Assembly: GCA_036245805.1 (NCBI GenBank)
Contig: BTRK01000005.1
Coordinates: 43,511,216-43,575,215, forward strand
Reading direction: 5' to 3'
DNA length: 64,000 nt
Source of the DNA: Pristionchus mayeri
Taxonomy: Eukaryota; Nematoda; Chromadorea; Rhabditida; Neodiplogasteridae
Shown: one piece after another, positions 27,046 through 37,881 of the stretch
How positions within the stretch are numbered: position 1 is the stretch's first letter
Layout of the letters: each line of letters starts with the position of its first letter
Made by a program: the position numbers and the translations under genes
The notes under the pieces: model-generated
What the model saw: only the letters and a program-made list of their open reading frames with translations
The model's database searches: none
What the model was told of the DNA's origin: nothing

Positions 27046-27561
27046 GTTTTTTCCCGCTTCGATCTTTGATCTTTGTTTTTTTCTAATCCGGCGTGTATAG
27101 AAAGCTTCGCGCTATCGAGTTCTCATGCATTCTCTTGTCCATGTCTTTGTACCGTTCTGTGTTCTTGTCGCGTCGCGTGCCTCCCTCCCTCTTCCATCTT
27201 GGGGAGATGATCCGCGCGAGGGCAGTCACAGCTGTGCTCGCAGCACTCTACGGGAATGAGCTCAAAGCTCCATTTGAATACGATGAACTTCCTCGGGAAG
27301 AGAAGAAGACAGTACGGCAGACACTCCCACAAGTTAAGATCCTTGCTATGAGGGCAAGAAAGATGGCTTTATCATGTGCTCCCATTGTTGCAAAACTTAT
27401 TGCTATGTATGTTTCTTTGTTTCTGTTCAGCGATGCTAGCATGTGAATTGGTTGAATTGATAAAATTAGTTTATTTGATGCTGTACTAATAATAAAATGC
27501 AAAAGTCATAAGGTCAATGGAAATACGCATATAAAAATACGGCAAAAGCATTGACGTTGAT

Positions 27562-27637
27562 GAGGTTCGAACCAGCAATTTCTAAAATAGAGTTAAGTCA
27601 AGCCGGATGCGTTAGCCACTACGCCACCGGACTATAG
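27562..27637 (-). tRNA. tRNA-like sequence (degenerate), right arm
   Basis: The mirror copy, with A box TGGCGTAGTGG and B box GGTTCGAACCT. The anticodon-arm region differs greatly from the left copy while the boxes are kept. The acceptor stem does not close. Confidence 0.5.
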
Positions 27638-27929
27638 TGTGAGGGCGAGTGAAACGCGTATACTATCCGTGCATGAAAAGCATCGATCTCGATTATCGAT
27701 CTCTCCCGGTCGCTACAATGAACTTTAGCAGAGTATTAAGATTCGAATCGTACTAACTTTTTACGCTCTTTTCAATGGTATATAGCTCATACCCCAATTT
27801 CATCACAAGGGGAAAATATTATTGATTCTCTCATTTTTCATATTTAAAAAAAGTTCAAATGATAAGGAAAATATAAGTTAGACAAAGATGGTGTCACTGA
27901 AGCCATATTTTTTTACAAACCACTTATTC

Positions 27930-28320
27930 GAAAGATCTTGATGAGCTGCATCCACTGTGAAAATTTGATTTGCCCTTTTACCTAAATTTTTGAGAAAATT
28001 GGCGTTGAATTTAGCACTGTTTAAATTAACTTTCATGGAATGTGGTTTACAAGGATCGATAGAGCACGAAATGAGTGGGGGTCACTCAGAGGAGTATTTT
28101 CGTCTATACATCACTAGCATCGCAAAAATCGCGGTCAAAGTGGGAGCAGCCTGCAGCCGAACAGGGTAGGGAGCTCCAAAATGAAGTATGCAAATTGGGA
28201 CTGGGGGTGAGTCAGGCATGCCTTGGGATCATCAAAACCGGTAAGAACCCATTTGCCGATTTTCACTCCAATCCTTAGTGTTGCCGTTCTAGCTCGATTC
28301 TCTCGTGAGAGGCGTGATAT
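27930..28320 (+). repeat. Single arm of the CACGCCTCTCACGAG foldback family
   Basis: Shares GCTGCATCCACTGTGAAAAT, GGGTCACTCAGAGG, GGTAGGGAGCTCCAAAATGA, GTCAGGCATGCCTTGGGATC-type words and the terminus CGTGAGAGGCGTGATAT with the arms at 32952-33971 and 63424-63800. The partner arm is missing. The remainder to 28631 shows no gene. Confidence 0.65.
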
Positions 28321-28631
28321 TTACATTTACAAAATAAACACGTTCGCAAAAATGTCCCAATTTTTTGAAATATAAATTCGGAATGAGTAGAGATGTTAAG
28401 CAAATGATAAATCCAGACTTTCTCATTCTGAATGAAAATGTGTGCCATTTAGCTAATGGGTTCGAAAATAATGCTTTATATTTTCCCAACACATAAATGC
28501 AACGGTAATGAAAAAAAGTAAAAATTCACATTATTGGCGGAATTTAACAAATTCCGGAAGGAGATAGAAGAGGGTGAAATATAACTTTGTTACTTAGAAT
28601 TTAGCAACAAATCATATCATCGTCACGGAGC

Positions 28632-28888
28632 TCAATTTGGGGACGTTTCCTCCTCGAAAAGCGAGAGGAACTGGCCTTGCTTCTTACATATTGGGCATAA
28701 CGCAGAGTCACCATCTACACGCTGATCCACGCATTGGCGGCAGACCGCCTGTCCACATGCGAAGACGCGGATAAGCGTCCTTACAACTACCACAACGCCG
28801 CGAGTATTTATGAGTGCAGAGCTGGAAAAATATGTTATCTTTTCGTTGTTGGAAATCTTAGAAAAAAATATATCTTATATCTTAGAAT

Positions 28889-28919
<31 letters not shown>

Positions 28920-29107
28920 ATTTACTGACCTCGTCTCGTTCTCTAACTTCATCTGACCGATTTTCGCTTTCATCTTCTTTTTCTTGGTTTCCTCTACCTT
29001 TGTTGCGTGCTTCCTTCCAAGCGGCAAGAGCTCGCCGCCCGTTTGCTGTGGTTCTCTCAACTCGCTCATTGGCCAGTTCAATCCCTTGAGCGAGAGCACT
29101 CAGCATG
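28632..29107 (-). pseudogene. Fourth RING unit, decayed, with leftover helical exon
   Basis: The stretch 28930-29107 encodes a helical segment (NMLSALAQGIELANERVER, KEARNKGRGNQEKEDESEN) that lines up with the C-terminal half of the helical exon of the RING gene at 31072. It is one base out of frame with the gene just upstream (29108-29718). Its donor GAG|GTCAGT joins in phase to 28632-28821, which starts a RING (YSRRCGSCKDAYP). A further frameshift then moves the rest (VFACGQAVCRQCVDQ, LCPICKK) out of frame. The conserved CGH is CGQ, losing the zinc-binding histidine. An AT dinucleotide run sits in the intron. Two frameshifts plus a lost ligand argue for a pseudogene. Confidence 0.7.
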
Positions 29108-29718
29108 TTATAGGGCACCGGAAGAGATGCTCGCACGCTCTGTACAGCATTGTACTGCGCGTTTCTCTTCTTTGGTCGCATCATCTAATGTGGCTTTAGC
29201 CTTGGACGTTTGTTCAACGACATTTTGAATAGAAGCCTTAGCGGCATCAACAGCTCGATACCCATCGTGTAGCGCATCCCTACAAAGAATGGAGCATTTA
29301 ATGTGTGAGGAAATCACCTACCAATAAGCCAGTTCCTCCTTGGTGGCCGGTTGTTCTGATCCTTCTCGTCCTTCCAGAAACTCAACGATACCTCCTTGTT
29401 TACGGCAGAAAGGGCAGACGAGCGACTTCTCCTCTTCGTACGCGTTGATTCGCATTTGCGAGGCGCACGCGCGACAAGTAATGTGTCCGCACCCTGTGAA
29501 AACTGCACGCCGGTGCGGAGATTCGGCGAAGCATACATGACAGGAACGCGAGTAGAGGAGTGGAGGGCCCGAGCTGGAAACGAATAGTTTCGAAAATATG
29601 ACAGAGATTGATATTCTATCAACAAATAATTAGAACATTGATGAATCAGTATTTGTTTAAAAATCAACCTTTGCAAGGCGTTGCCTGAGGTCAGGGGAGA
29701 TGAAGAGGAGTCGGACAT
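29108..29718 (-). CDS. RING-finger protein with helical tail, truncated by a frameshift
   Basis: Likely E3 ubiquitin ligase. Exons 29669-29718, 29322-29573, 29108-29279 join in phase; introns of 95 and 42 nt. It starts MSDSSSSPLTSGNALQ. The RING is C3HC4: CHVC, 13 residues, GCGHITCRAC, 16 residues, CPFC. Then comes EFLEGREGSEQPATKEELAY and a helical region (DALHDGYRAVDAAKASIQNV onwards). The frame ends in SSGAL-stop, but one base over, the helical homology continues for about 60 residues into 28930-29107. The homologous exon at 31072-31405 runs through without a break. So this copy has lost the second half of its tail by a 1-nt shift, or the assembly has an error here. Confidence 0.75.
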
Positions 29719-29942
29719 ACTGGAGAATGAATGTGATAGCTAATGTCGTTTTGAAGTGGCCTAGAATGAACGCGGTGAAAAGTGAGACAAAAGCGTACCT
29801 TGTGGCACGGATCATAGAGTGCTTCAAATACGAAAACTATGCGACTCATTTTTGACAGTGCACTATCTTGTTGTGATTTGCGTAGTGCCTTTTGAATGAC
29901 GTTAATAATACTAGCAATTAGCATGACGTATGGTTTATCTAA

Positions 29943-29998
29943 GATTCTCCATTCTCCATTCTCCATTCTCCATTCTCCATTCTCCATTCTCCATTCTA
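29943..29998 (+). repeat. (ATTCTCC)n tandem repeat
   Basis: About seven perfect copies of a 7-base unit, at the left edge of the higher-G+C block that follows. Confidence 0.9.
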
Positions 29999-30412
29999 GC
30001 GCTTGTGATGGGCGGTCGTCCTTGACCCCGCTCTTTTCCGACCTAGTTTGGGGAATCCTCTCCCGTCAGCTTGGGCAACCCGGAGAGTATCGCCTACTTG
30101 GTACACTTCAAGAGGAGGAGCACGGACGGATTCCCATCGTCTCGAGTGATCTACCGTCAAGAAAGCCCCGCTGTCTGCGTTGTGAGTTCCTAACCGGCGC
30201 AAGTCAGGTGTTCGGCGGCAGGATGATCTACTTCGATGCTCAACGGAGATCCGTCACGATCGTCCCTGCAGTTGACCAGAGAAGCCAAAGAAGATCCCAT
30301 CCCTTGACCTAACGACGCTCTGAGACCGAAGATCCCCATTCCCTCCACACTGAAGTCACCCTCCTGCAGGACCATTGTGCCTGACGTCAGGATAAATATG
30401 ATGATGATGATG
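29999..30412 (+). mobile_element. Probable 3' end of a non-LTR element or SINE
   Basis: About 410 bp clearly richer in G+C than its surroundings, open in one frame, ending TGACGTCAGGATAAATATG and then (ATG)n. Short-repeat tails after a GATAAATATG-like end are common in non-LTR families. No reverse transcriptase motif is visible, so the class is uncertain. A chance frame spans 29896-30312. Confidence 0.4.
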
Positions 30413-30583
30413 GACCAACATTCTCCCTTTTCTGTTCCAGAAAATATATCACAAGGCGTACTTGCAACGTCATTTCATATGTTTATCTGCATATTACCAA
30501 AAAAAACAAATGTGCACGCACTTTTGATTAATATAACGTTGCGCATGAGTAAAATGAAATCATTGCCATTCAAGATGAACGCG

Positions 30584-30800
30584 CTAGCCTTCGATTATGT
30601 CCTCATAAAGGTCCACGAAAACACCATCAGTGTAGCATTCGGGACAACCTAGAGGCTTTTTGTCCGAAGCGTGAGCCACTTGCTCATCCGCGCAGGCGCG
30701 GCAGACCGCGTGGCCACATGCAATGAAGATGAAGCGTCGATGCGGATATTCATCATCGCAAGCACAGCAGCTGCGAGAAAAGCTGAGAGCGCAGTTCGTG
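30584..30800 (-). CDS. RING-finger protein, last exon only (71 aa visible)
   Basis: After an ATTTCAG acceptor, one exon encodes TNCALSFSRS and then a full C3HC4 RING: CCAC, 13 residues, CGHAVCRAC, 15 residues, CPEC. It ends DGVFVDLYEDIIEG-stop. It lacks the helical tail of its neighbours. No convincing first exon was found between here and the gene at 31072. The missing N-terminus may be a very short exon, as in the neighbour at 29669-29718. All zinc ligands are present. Confidence 0.65.
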
Positions 30801-31071
30801 CTGAAATGCGTATATGATAATTCAATTCATTTATCATGCAGATGTCGAAATAAGTGACGAGAAAGAGAAGTAAGATGAAATAAGACTACATGAAATACGA
30901 TGCATCATCTAGGATGCAAAGATAATGATATGGTATATTACAGATTGCCATAATTAACAGGAAAGTGAATACGCGTTCTAACGAGAAAGAGTTCACAATT
31001 CCTAGAAAGTATTACATGATAACTGGTATTTAAAAAAAAATAAAAGAACCACGAACCTCAGCGAGTTCTGT

Positions 31072-31725
31072 TTACAATTCGAGGAGCACCTTGCGATATG
31101 CGTCAGTAGCATTCGTGTAAGTTTCCACCATAGCGTCAACAGCAACTTTCGCTATAATCACATCCAGTAATGCAGCTACGACAGCCTCACTCTGGGTCGC
31201 ATCAGCAGTGCAATCACGTATAGAAAATGTGAGCATATGAGCGTCATCTTGGCGCGCTTCGGCCTCGATGAGCACAGTCCTAGCAATGTTGTGTGCTTCC
31301 TGAGCCGCTTTTAATTCCGGAAAGGACGCAGACAAATAATATCGAGTAGCGTTCGTCTTCTTGTAGGCAGCCTCAGTCGCAGCTTGAAGAGTCGCCACAG
31401 TGCCACTGAACAAAATAATTGCAACAATCCAAAAACAAGCGGTAAATCATTTAACAATAGCCTACCTCACTTCCGAATCATTGTCTACGTCTTCTCTGAA
31501 AGCCACAGCAATGCATTCAGCGCGGCACAAAGGACAGATAGATGCCTGCTGCTCAATCCAAGCATGCAGGTGCATTTGCTCCGCACACGCGAGACAGACC
31601 GCGTGACCGCACGCGGAAAAGACAACGCGGCGGAGCGGCCGATCACAGAAGCAGATGGGACATTTACGGGAGTAAAGAAGATGAGGGCTGAAATCGATTA
31701 TGTATAGGTCAAGCATGTTCCCCAT
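31072..31725 (-). CDS. RING-finger protein with helical tail (197 aa)
   Basis: Exons 31466-31725 and 31072-31405 with a 60-nt intron, joining in phase (DSEV-S-GTVATLQ). The N-terminal C3HC4 RING reads CPICF, 13 residues to CGHAVCLACAEQ, 16 residues, CPLCRAE. The 112-residue tail is alpha-helical, with alanine-rich stretches (LQAATEAAYKK, ELKAAQEAHNIA, VVAALLDVIIA), and could form a coiled coil. RING plus helical region without a B-box fits a small E3 ligase. It is the best preserved of four tandem units and shows what the frameshifted copy at 29108 has lost. Start chosen at the first ATG (MGNMLDLY); an upstream exon is possible. Confidence 0.78.
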
Positions 31726-32492
31726 TTATATTTTCATCATTTAAAGCGATAAAACGAAATCAGTTAAACATTTTGATGCAGCATAATAATAAGTTGAACG
31801 AAAAAAAAATCAACACAATCGAACCTTTCGATTGTTCCCTTTGAAGAATGTTCGCGATCAGAAGTGGAAGAAGATGGCATTGCTAACTAATGAAACGAAA
31901 TGTTATTCAGTTGCATAGTTTGAGGCCGAAAGACCCCACAATAGTGACATCCAGTCAGCTGACCCTGTGGCATAGATCTTGCTCCTCGAATAGGAAACAG
32001 AGGCGTATTTGCAGGCAACCCTTGGTAAATATCTTTCTTACGTATTTGTGCATATTCACATTAATATATTCTCGCCTTCATTTTTCCTCTCCATAAACGT
32101 GTATTACAGTGTTATCCATTGTCAATCATGAAACGTGTTCATTCGGACATCGATTTCGTTGATTCAAAACGGATGAAGGATGGGGATGAGATGTGCACGT
32201 TTTTTTTCATTCCTCGTTTCATTTCAAATTCAAAACATAGTATGCATGTTATGTTTGATATACCTTTTGATATAAATTGATATAAATTTTTCATTTCAAA
32301 TGGAATTTCGAATGGAACCCTGAAGAACGAAGCACATAAACATTTCAATTTCATGTTCATTTTTTTCATTTCATTGTTCTGAACAGTCAACGTTATTACA
32401 TGTATTCTGATCCGAATTGCTTAATGAAACTGTATAAGACATTTGAATTGTGAGACTGAAATGTATAAGACATTTGAATTGTAAGACTAGCA
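31726..32492. other. No gene seen
   Basis: A+T-rich. Near 32390-32480 a short word, ATGTATAAGACATTTGAATTG, occurs twice in diverged form just downstream of the F-box pseudogene. Confidence 0.4.
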
Positions 32493-32729
32493 TTATCTTT
32501 CACAACGAGAAATCGAAAGAAGGACATGAACTGTTTCTCCAATCTTCTGAGTATCAAGTTTCGCATTAATCATTCCACTTGAGTTAAGGGCATCAATCTC
32601 CTGCTGCCACAGCGCTCTATCGCTCATGTATGCAAGCGCCAATTCGGCTATGACAACAATCTCAGGAACGAGTTGAGAGGCATTGATTAGGAAAGTGGTC
32701 GCGTTGGCGGATCCTGTGATTATTGTTTG

Positions 32730-34537
32730 GGCTCTGTACCGTTTGGGGGGACAAAAGAGGTGTTGGTGGACGGATGTCTACTGTAATTCTGATACGTCCA
32801 CTGTAATTCTGATACGTCCACTATAATTCTGATACGTCGACTGTAATTCTGATACGTCCACTGTATTTCTGATACGTCCACTGTAATTCTGGACCTCCAA
32901 GTGGCTTTCCATGTCTGAGCGCGTTAGCTCTATAGCGTATTGTACCTACTATATATCACGCCTCTCACGAGAGAATCGAGCTGAATTTGCCGTTCATGGG
33001 AATGGAGGAAAATAGTGAATTGAGTTCTAACCGGTTTTGGCCATCCAAAGGCATGCCTAAGTGACCCCCAAAGTCTTTTTGTGCAGACTTAATTTTGGAG
33101 GTTCCTACACCGGGTCGCAATTCGGCATCACTCACATCAAGGGCCGTTTTCTCGAATACGGTGAGAGATTAAGCAAAAGTGACCCCTGAATGACCCCGAC
33201 TCATTTTTCGAGCTCTATCGATCTGTCTAAACCATTTTCTTTAAAACTTATTTTCAACGGTGGTACACTTCAGGTCAATTTTCTCAAAAATGTAGGTGAA
33301 GACGCAGCTCAAATTTTCACAGTAGACGCAGCTCAGCGAGAGCTTTCCAATGAGTAGTTTGCGAACACTATACGAGGTTGCCGGTGAGAGTTTCACCCTT
33401 TTTACTTCGACTGGATCGTTTGAACTATTTTTTCAACTGACATTTCGATTGAACTTCGATCATTTTCAGCCGCGCACATCGAAAAGTGCGGTGTGATATG
33501 AAATCGTCCGTTGAAAAAGTAGTTCAAACGATCCTGACGAAGTAAAAAGGGCGAAACTCTCACCGGCAACTTCGTATATTTTTCGCAAACCATTCAAAGC
33601 TCTCGCTGAGGTGCATCTACTGTGAAATTTTGAGCTGCGTCTTTACCTACATTTTTAAGAAAATTGACCTGAAGTGTACCACCGTAGAAAATAAGTTTTC
33701 GAGAAAATGGTTTAGATAGATCGATAGAGCTCAAAAAATGAGCCAGGGTCACTCAGAGGTCAATTTTGCTCTATCTTTCACCGTAACCAAGAAAACAGCT
33801 CTCAAAGTAGGAGGTGCCGTAGTCCGACCCTACGTAGGGAGCTCCAAAAAGAAGTGTGCACAATAACATTTCAGGGGTCACTCAGGCATGCATCAGGATG
33901 GCCAAAACCGGTTAGATATCATTTCACCATTCCCAAGCTCAGCTCGATTCTCTCATGAGAGGCGTGATATACACTCTGTAACTCCACCTCCGTCGTCAAA
34001 GGCTCCCCCGTAACTGTACTTGTAGTGTTCCTTCAGTTGCTCTTAGTCTTTCCCTCTTCTTTAATTACTTCGGTGATGTAATACAACGAATAAAATGATG
34101 AATAAAGTGGGGAAATCCATGACGCAGCACGCAGTAAACATAAAGAAAGAGAGTAGCACTCATTCCCTAGAATTTTTCAATGCCAGAGTTGGGGTTTTGG
34201 AGCTCGTAGAAGCTATAGGGCGCAATGATGCGAATGGGAAAGCTACTCTTGTTAGAGGGTTTCACGGTTAGAGAAACGAGTTTTAGAGAGCCGAAGTCGC
34301 TTATGCTAACGCGAAGGGTAAGCTTATATCAATATTATAATTTTAAGCTAGCTCAAGCCCGAATCGTCCACTGTAATTCTGATACGTCCACTGTATTTCT
34401 GATACGTCCACTGTAATTCCGATACGTCCACTGTATTTCTGATACGTCCACTGTAATTCTGATACGTCCACTGTGATTCTGATACGTCCTCCCAAACGGG
34501 ACAGAAATCGATCTGTCCCCCCAAACGGTACAGAGCC
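32730..34537. mobile_element. hAT-like non-autonomous element with subterminal repeats, 8-bp target duplication
   Basis: Ends GGCTCTGTACCGTTTGG and the inverse CCAAACGGTACAGAGCC, about 24 bp. Flanks are ATTGTTTG (32722-32729) and ATCGTTTG (34538-34545), an 8-bp duplication with one difference. Copy 3 of the F-box family has the uninterrupted site ATTGTTTGTTCAAG near 46447. Just inside each end lie about six copies of a 20-bp unit, CTGTAATTCTGATACGTCCA, in the same orientation at both ends. A foldback element is nested inside (32952-33971). No transposase seen. Confidence 0.88.
32952..33971. mobile_element. Foldback element, CACGCCTCTCACGAG family, nested
   Basis: Ends ATATCACGCCTCTCACGAG and CATGAGAGGCGTGATAT. 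Arms of about 430 bp include GGTTTTGGCCATCC, GGCATGCCTRAGTGACCCC, TTTCTCGAATACGGTGA and AAACTACTTTTTCAACGGA-like words, meeting near 33460. Related single arms are at 27930-28320 and 63424-63800. Confidence 0.82.
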
Positions 34538-35933
34538 ATCGTTTGTTCAAGATCCTCAGATAGGATAAGCACTAGGACTAATAATTGTAGTGCAAACAAC
34601 TACCTTATTTTGACGCTAGAGAGAAAAAAATGGAGTATGTTAAGTTAATCATATATTATACATACTCACGTAATATGTATAGCAAAAAGAAGCAGTTTGT
34701 CAACACCAAACGCTTGAAGTGGTGGAGCTTAAGCAATCCGAGAATTTCATCTCTGCAAAATGGTTGTTATCGTTCGTTCGGTAATGGGACGCTATTGAAC
34801 CATCCAATTCGGAACCCAATGAGAGATACTGACTCAAAAATTTACACATAAATAATTTGTTATGAACTTTCTTACACTACTCTATTGTTAATATTAACGA
34901 AAAGCTCACAGGGTAAAGTTGAACTGTAAATTGTCCGAGTTGCGCAATTTTCCCTCCTAGGGTTCCACAATGATGGGTTACAAAGCGTCCCAACACAGTT
35001 TCGTTTATAAAATCAATATCGTTCGACCACTTACTCGTCATTTTCTTCGAGTCGAGTGTACGTCTTCAGTTCTTCCACATATACATTCTCCACTATACAT
35101 TTGAAATGAGCAATCTGTTCATCAATGTACTTGGGCAGATATCTGAAGTCGAATGACACGGTTTTAACACGTGAACAGCGGGCAAAAAGACGGGGAAAAG
35201 CAGACATTGGAATAGGGGAATCTGCTTTGAGTACCTGCAACCATTCTGCGATTTGTGAAATGATTTGAGTTTAATTGATCTTTTAGAGCGGGAAATTCGG
35301 AGCCGAGCGGGTAATGGAGAAGAATGAAGACGAATGATAATTATCCGGGATAGTTAAAAATAATAAATAACGACTATCCCGACTGGCGTTACATTCTAAT
35401 AGTCAATGAATAAACGAATAACCCACAAATTCATTATGCTTGCTCATGGGTGCTAAATTCCATTGTTGCAATCCAAATAAGCTTCTGAGATGGGAAGGAA
35501 TGCAGATTTTCAAGCAGGTGTCAAAGCTCGTCCATTTGTTATGCCATGAATGCCTGTTCTCGGCGTAAGAGATATTCACGACAGAGTCCAGACCAACGAT
35601 GGGATATCTGAGATTGACAGTGTGTTCAAAATAGTGCAAAGGAAGCGCGAGATTTTTATAAACTGATTTTCATGTATGATGCGCACGTTTGAAAATTTTG
35701 AACAATGCATGTATTTACATTTACTATTCGCGTCCTGTATCGTAAATAAGCATTTCGCTGCCGACTAGTGAATGAGAATGGCATAATACACATATGTGCG
35801 TTTTATGCTTTAAAATGATTACTCACCATCGTCATCTCATTAAACGATTCCGGTCCCACTGCGATGATCTTCCGAATCAGATCAGAAGGAAGATTGGCGA
35901 GATTGAAAATAAAATGTCTTCTCCTAGTGACAT

Positions 35934-37881
35934 TGTAACGGAGCAGGAATTTAGAATACTAGAAACATATGGATAATAAATGAATAAATGAATAATTTAT
36001 CATGGAACGAATTCTTGATTTGCTTTTGAGAGGGGGGGGGTAAAGATAGTCGGGAGAGAGTGTGCAGGGCATATTCTCAAGGTACATAGGAGTAACGCGG
36101 GTGGTATGAAGGGACGAATTCGTGGCGAGAGACAGTTGGATATGCATGAGTCCGATTGAGTAATTTTTATGAAGTAAATTATGTGAGGTTGTATCGTTTT
36201 AGAACTGGTCATTTTAGAACTCTTAAGAGGATGAAACATAAAATGCTCCAAATTCAACAATTAGTTAAAAACCAAAAATGACTTCGAAAATGACCATTTC
36301 TAAAGCAATACACCCCGTGTGGACTGTGCGTACAGACTTTCGTTGTTGGCAAAATGTGGCAGTATCTAATTGGTATTAGTTAGTTAGATGAGAGTACGCA
36401 GAACTAGCAGAGTCATTCCATTCGATGTCAGATTTTAATGTTCAATTGGCGATTCGAAAATTATGACGAATCATTATCATTAATTAAATTGTTTTAGAAC
36501 TGTGTTCTCATAAGTAGGGTACTCTTATTTTGTTGTGTTTCAATGTTCGGATGAGTTGCGGGAGTGCTAAGCAGACAAACGCTCATGAGCTATATATAGC
36601 CAGTCCCTGATAATTTCTGAAAATGCAACTAAACTTTTCCAATACAATGACACATTATGGAGGACTCTGAGGAGTACTTTTACTCAATTTGAATTCGATT
36701 GCGCAATCAGAGTGGTCGACATGAGACTCATTGCGCAATGAGACTCGAGTCATTTGCATTGCGCATCGATTACGTACCGGACCCATTGTTCTAGAGTTTC
36801 AAATGCAACGCTACCCGGGATAGTTGAGACCCGAGAGCAGAATGGTTCTGTTCAATTACCCGGAATAGTTGGAATCGCAATTTTCCACTATCCCGAGTAA
36901 TTCTCATTATGTTACCCGGTCGGATCCGAATTAGCCTCTCCGAATTAAAAGCTCCACATTGTTCGATTCGGATAGAACGATGAGCGGCCTGAGTGACGAT
37001 TAGAGTTCTCTTATTGAAATTGCAATGACCACTCTTATTGGAATTCCATTAAGCGGAAGGGTCAATTATCGGTGAAACTGAACTGAATTCAATGTGTTTT
37101 GAACAGGGCGGTAATCGTTCAAAATGATCGGATGAAAAATCATTCCTTATTGGAATTATAACTGTTGGAATTCCGGAATCAATTCCAACAAGAGAACTAT
37201 AGTAACGATTCGACTGTTTCACGTACCCAATTTTTCCCCTTGAAATTCGTTCAGTTAAATTGTTGTTCGAATATGTTTCACGTATGTAGAGTGATCACGA
37301 GAACTACTAGAGGAGGTTAGTCCGTTAAATTGCATTTAGGTTTCACCAAGCTCACACGTCAGACTGGGTTATCTTCGGTTGCTAATGCTCCTCATGTGCT
37401 TCTTCAGGTAAAAAAAAAGAAATTATCCTCCTCCTCCAGTGGAAGGAACCATCGTTAGAATGATTATATTCTAATACGCTTCACCAATGTGCGATGTCAC
37501 CGAGATTTCTCGTATTGGCAATAAATTGTCGAGCGTTTATTCAGGCGAAAATATTTGATCAAATTAATTGACATTTCTTCTGCGATCTCCTCGAAACTAC
37601 ACAATCCGCATGAAATAGGACGAAAGGAGCCGGACTCGTAGACTGAGTGCACGCGACGGGGCCGAAATGGCTATCATTTAATACCCAAGAATCTCTCGCC
37701 GCGAATTCTTCCCGTCCTACCACCCACTTTACTTATGCGTACTTCGAGTAGTATTGATCATTTGATTACCTTTATATATTCCGACTAGGCAAATCAATGT
37801 ATTCTTTCGTGATATATTACTGATTGATTAATTTATTAATTATATTCATATTTCCAGTATTCCTCATTACTGCTCGTTTCA
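35934..37881. other. Between F-box copies 1 and 2: MITEs and repeats
   Basis: 35950-36180 is duplicated at 47890-48120 (upstream flank of copies 1 and 3). 36515-36650 is a weak TAGGGTTCTCTTATTGG-family MITE. 36813-36905 is an inverted repeat with CCCGGGATAGTT and AACTATCCCGG-like arms, related to short ones at 35340-35390 and 47235-47285. 37001-37201 is a diverged MITE. About 37327-37380 is one copy of the CDY-family upstream block. No coding exon was recognised. Confidence 0.5.
37001..37201. mobile_element. Diverged TA-flanked MITE
   Basis: Ends TAGAGTTCTCTTATTG and the inverse CAACAAGAGAACTATA. Inside are repeated CTTATTGGAATT segments. Confidence 0.55.

Larger units (their letters stand above)
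26671..27927. mobile_element. 1.26 kb foldback element with tRNA-like heads
   Basis: Arms of about 360 bp: ATAAGTGGTTTGT on the left and ACAAACCACTTAT on the right. They share GGGGTATGAGCTATATACC, CGATTCGAATCTTAATA, GACCGGGAGAGATCGATAA and TGAAACGCGTATAC. The inner end of each arm is a tRNA-like sequence pointing into the loop. The ~520 bp loop has a different, less A+T-rich composition and no recognisable gene, although an open frame spans 27093-27446. Confidence 0.8.
32493..35933 (-). pseudogene. F-box-like gene copy 1, broken (frameshifts and transposon)
   Basis: Five-exon paralogue of the intact gene at 37882. Exons: 35827-35933, 35427-35607, 35035-35234, 34670-34752, 32493-32713. Exon 1 is 107 nt instead of 102: five extra bases shift the frame before NLPSDLIRKIIAVGPESFNE. 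Exon 2 is 181 nt instead of 210: a 29-nt deletion removes most of the LPVMNWISW segment and shifts the frame. Exons 3-5 are open (DFRYLPKYIDEQI, HHFKRLVLTN, NASQLVPEIVVIAE). A 1,808 bp transposon (32730-34537) fills the last intron, ending 16 bp from the exon 5 acceptor. Most similar to copy 3, with which it shares upstream flanks. Confidence 0.85.

Noticed and set aside
29896..30312. 138-codon plus-strand frame beside the RING genes
   Set aside because: Starts in a heptamer repeat and covers a G+C-rich block that ends like a retrotransposon tail; no domain seen.
34630..34851. Plus-strand open frame next to F-box copy 1
   Set aside because: Antisense to exon 4 of the pseudogene; the same frame appears at copy 3 for the same reason.
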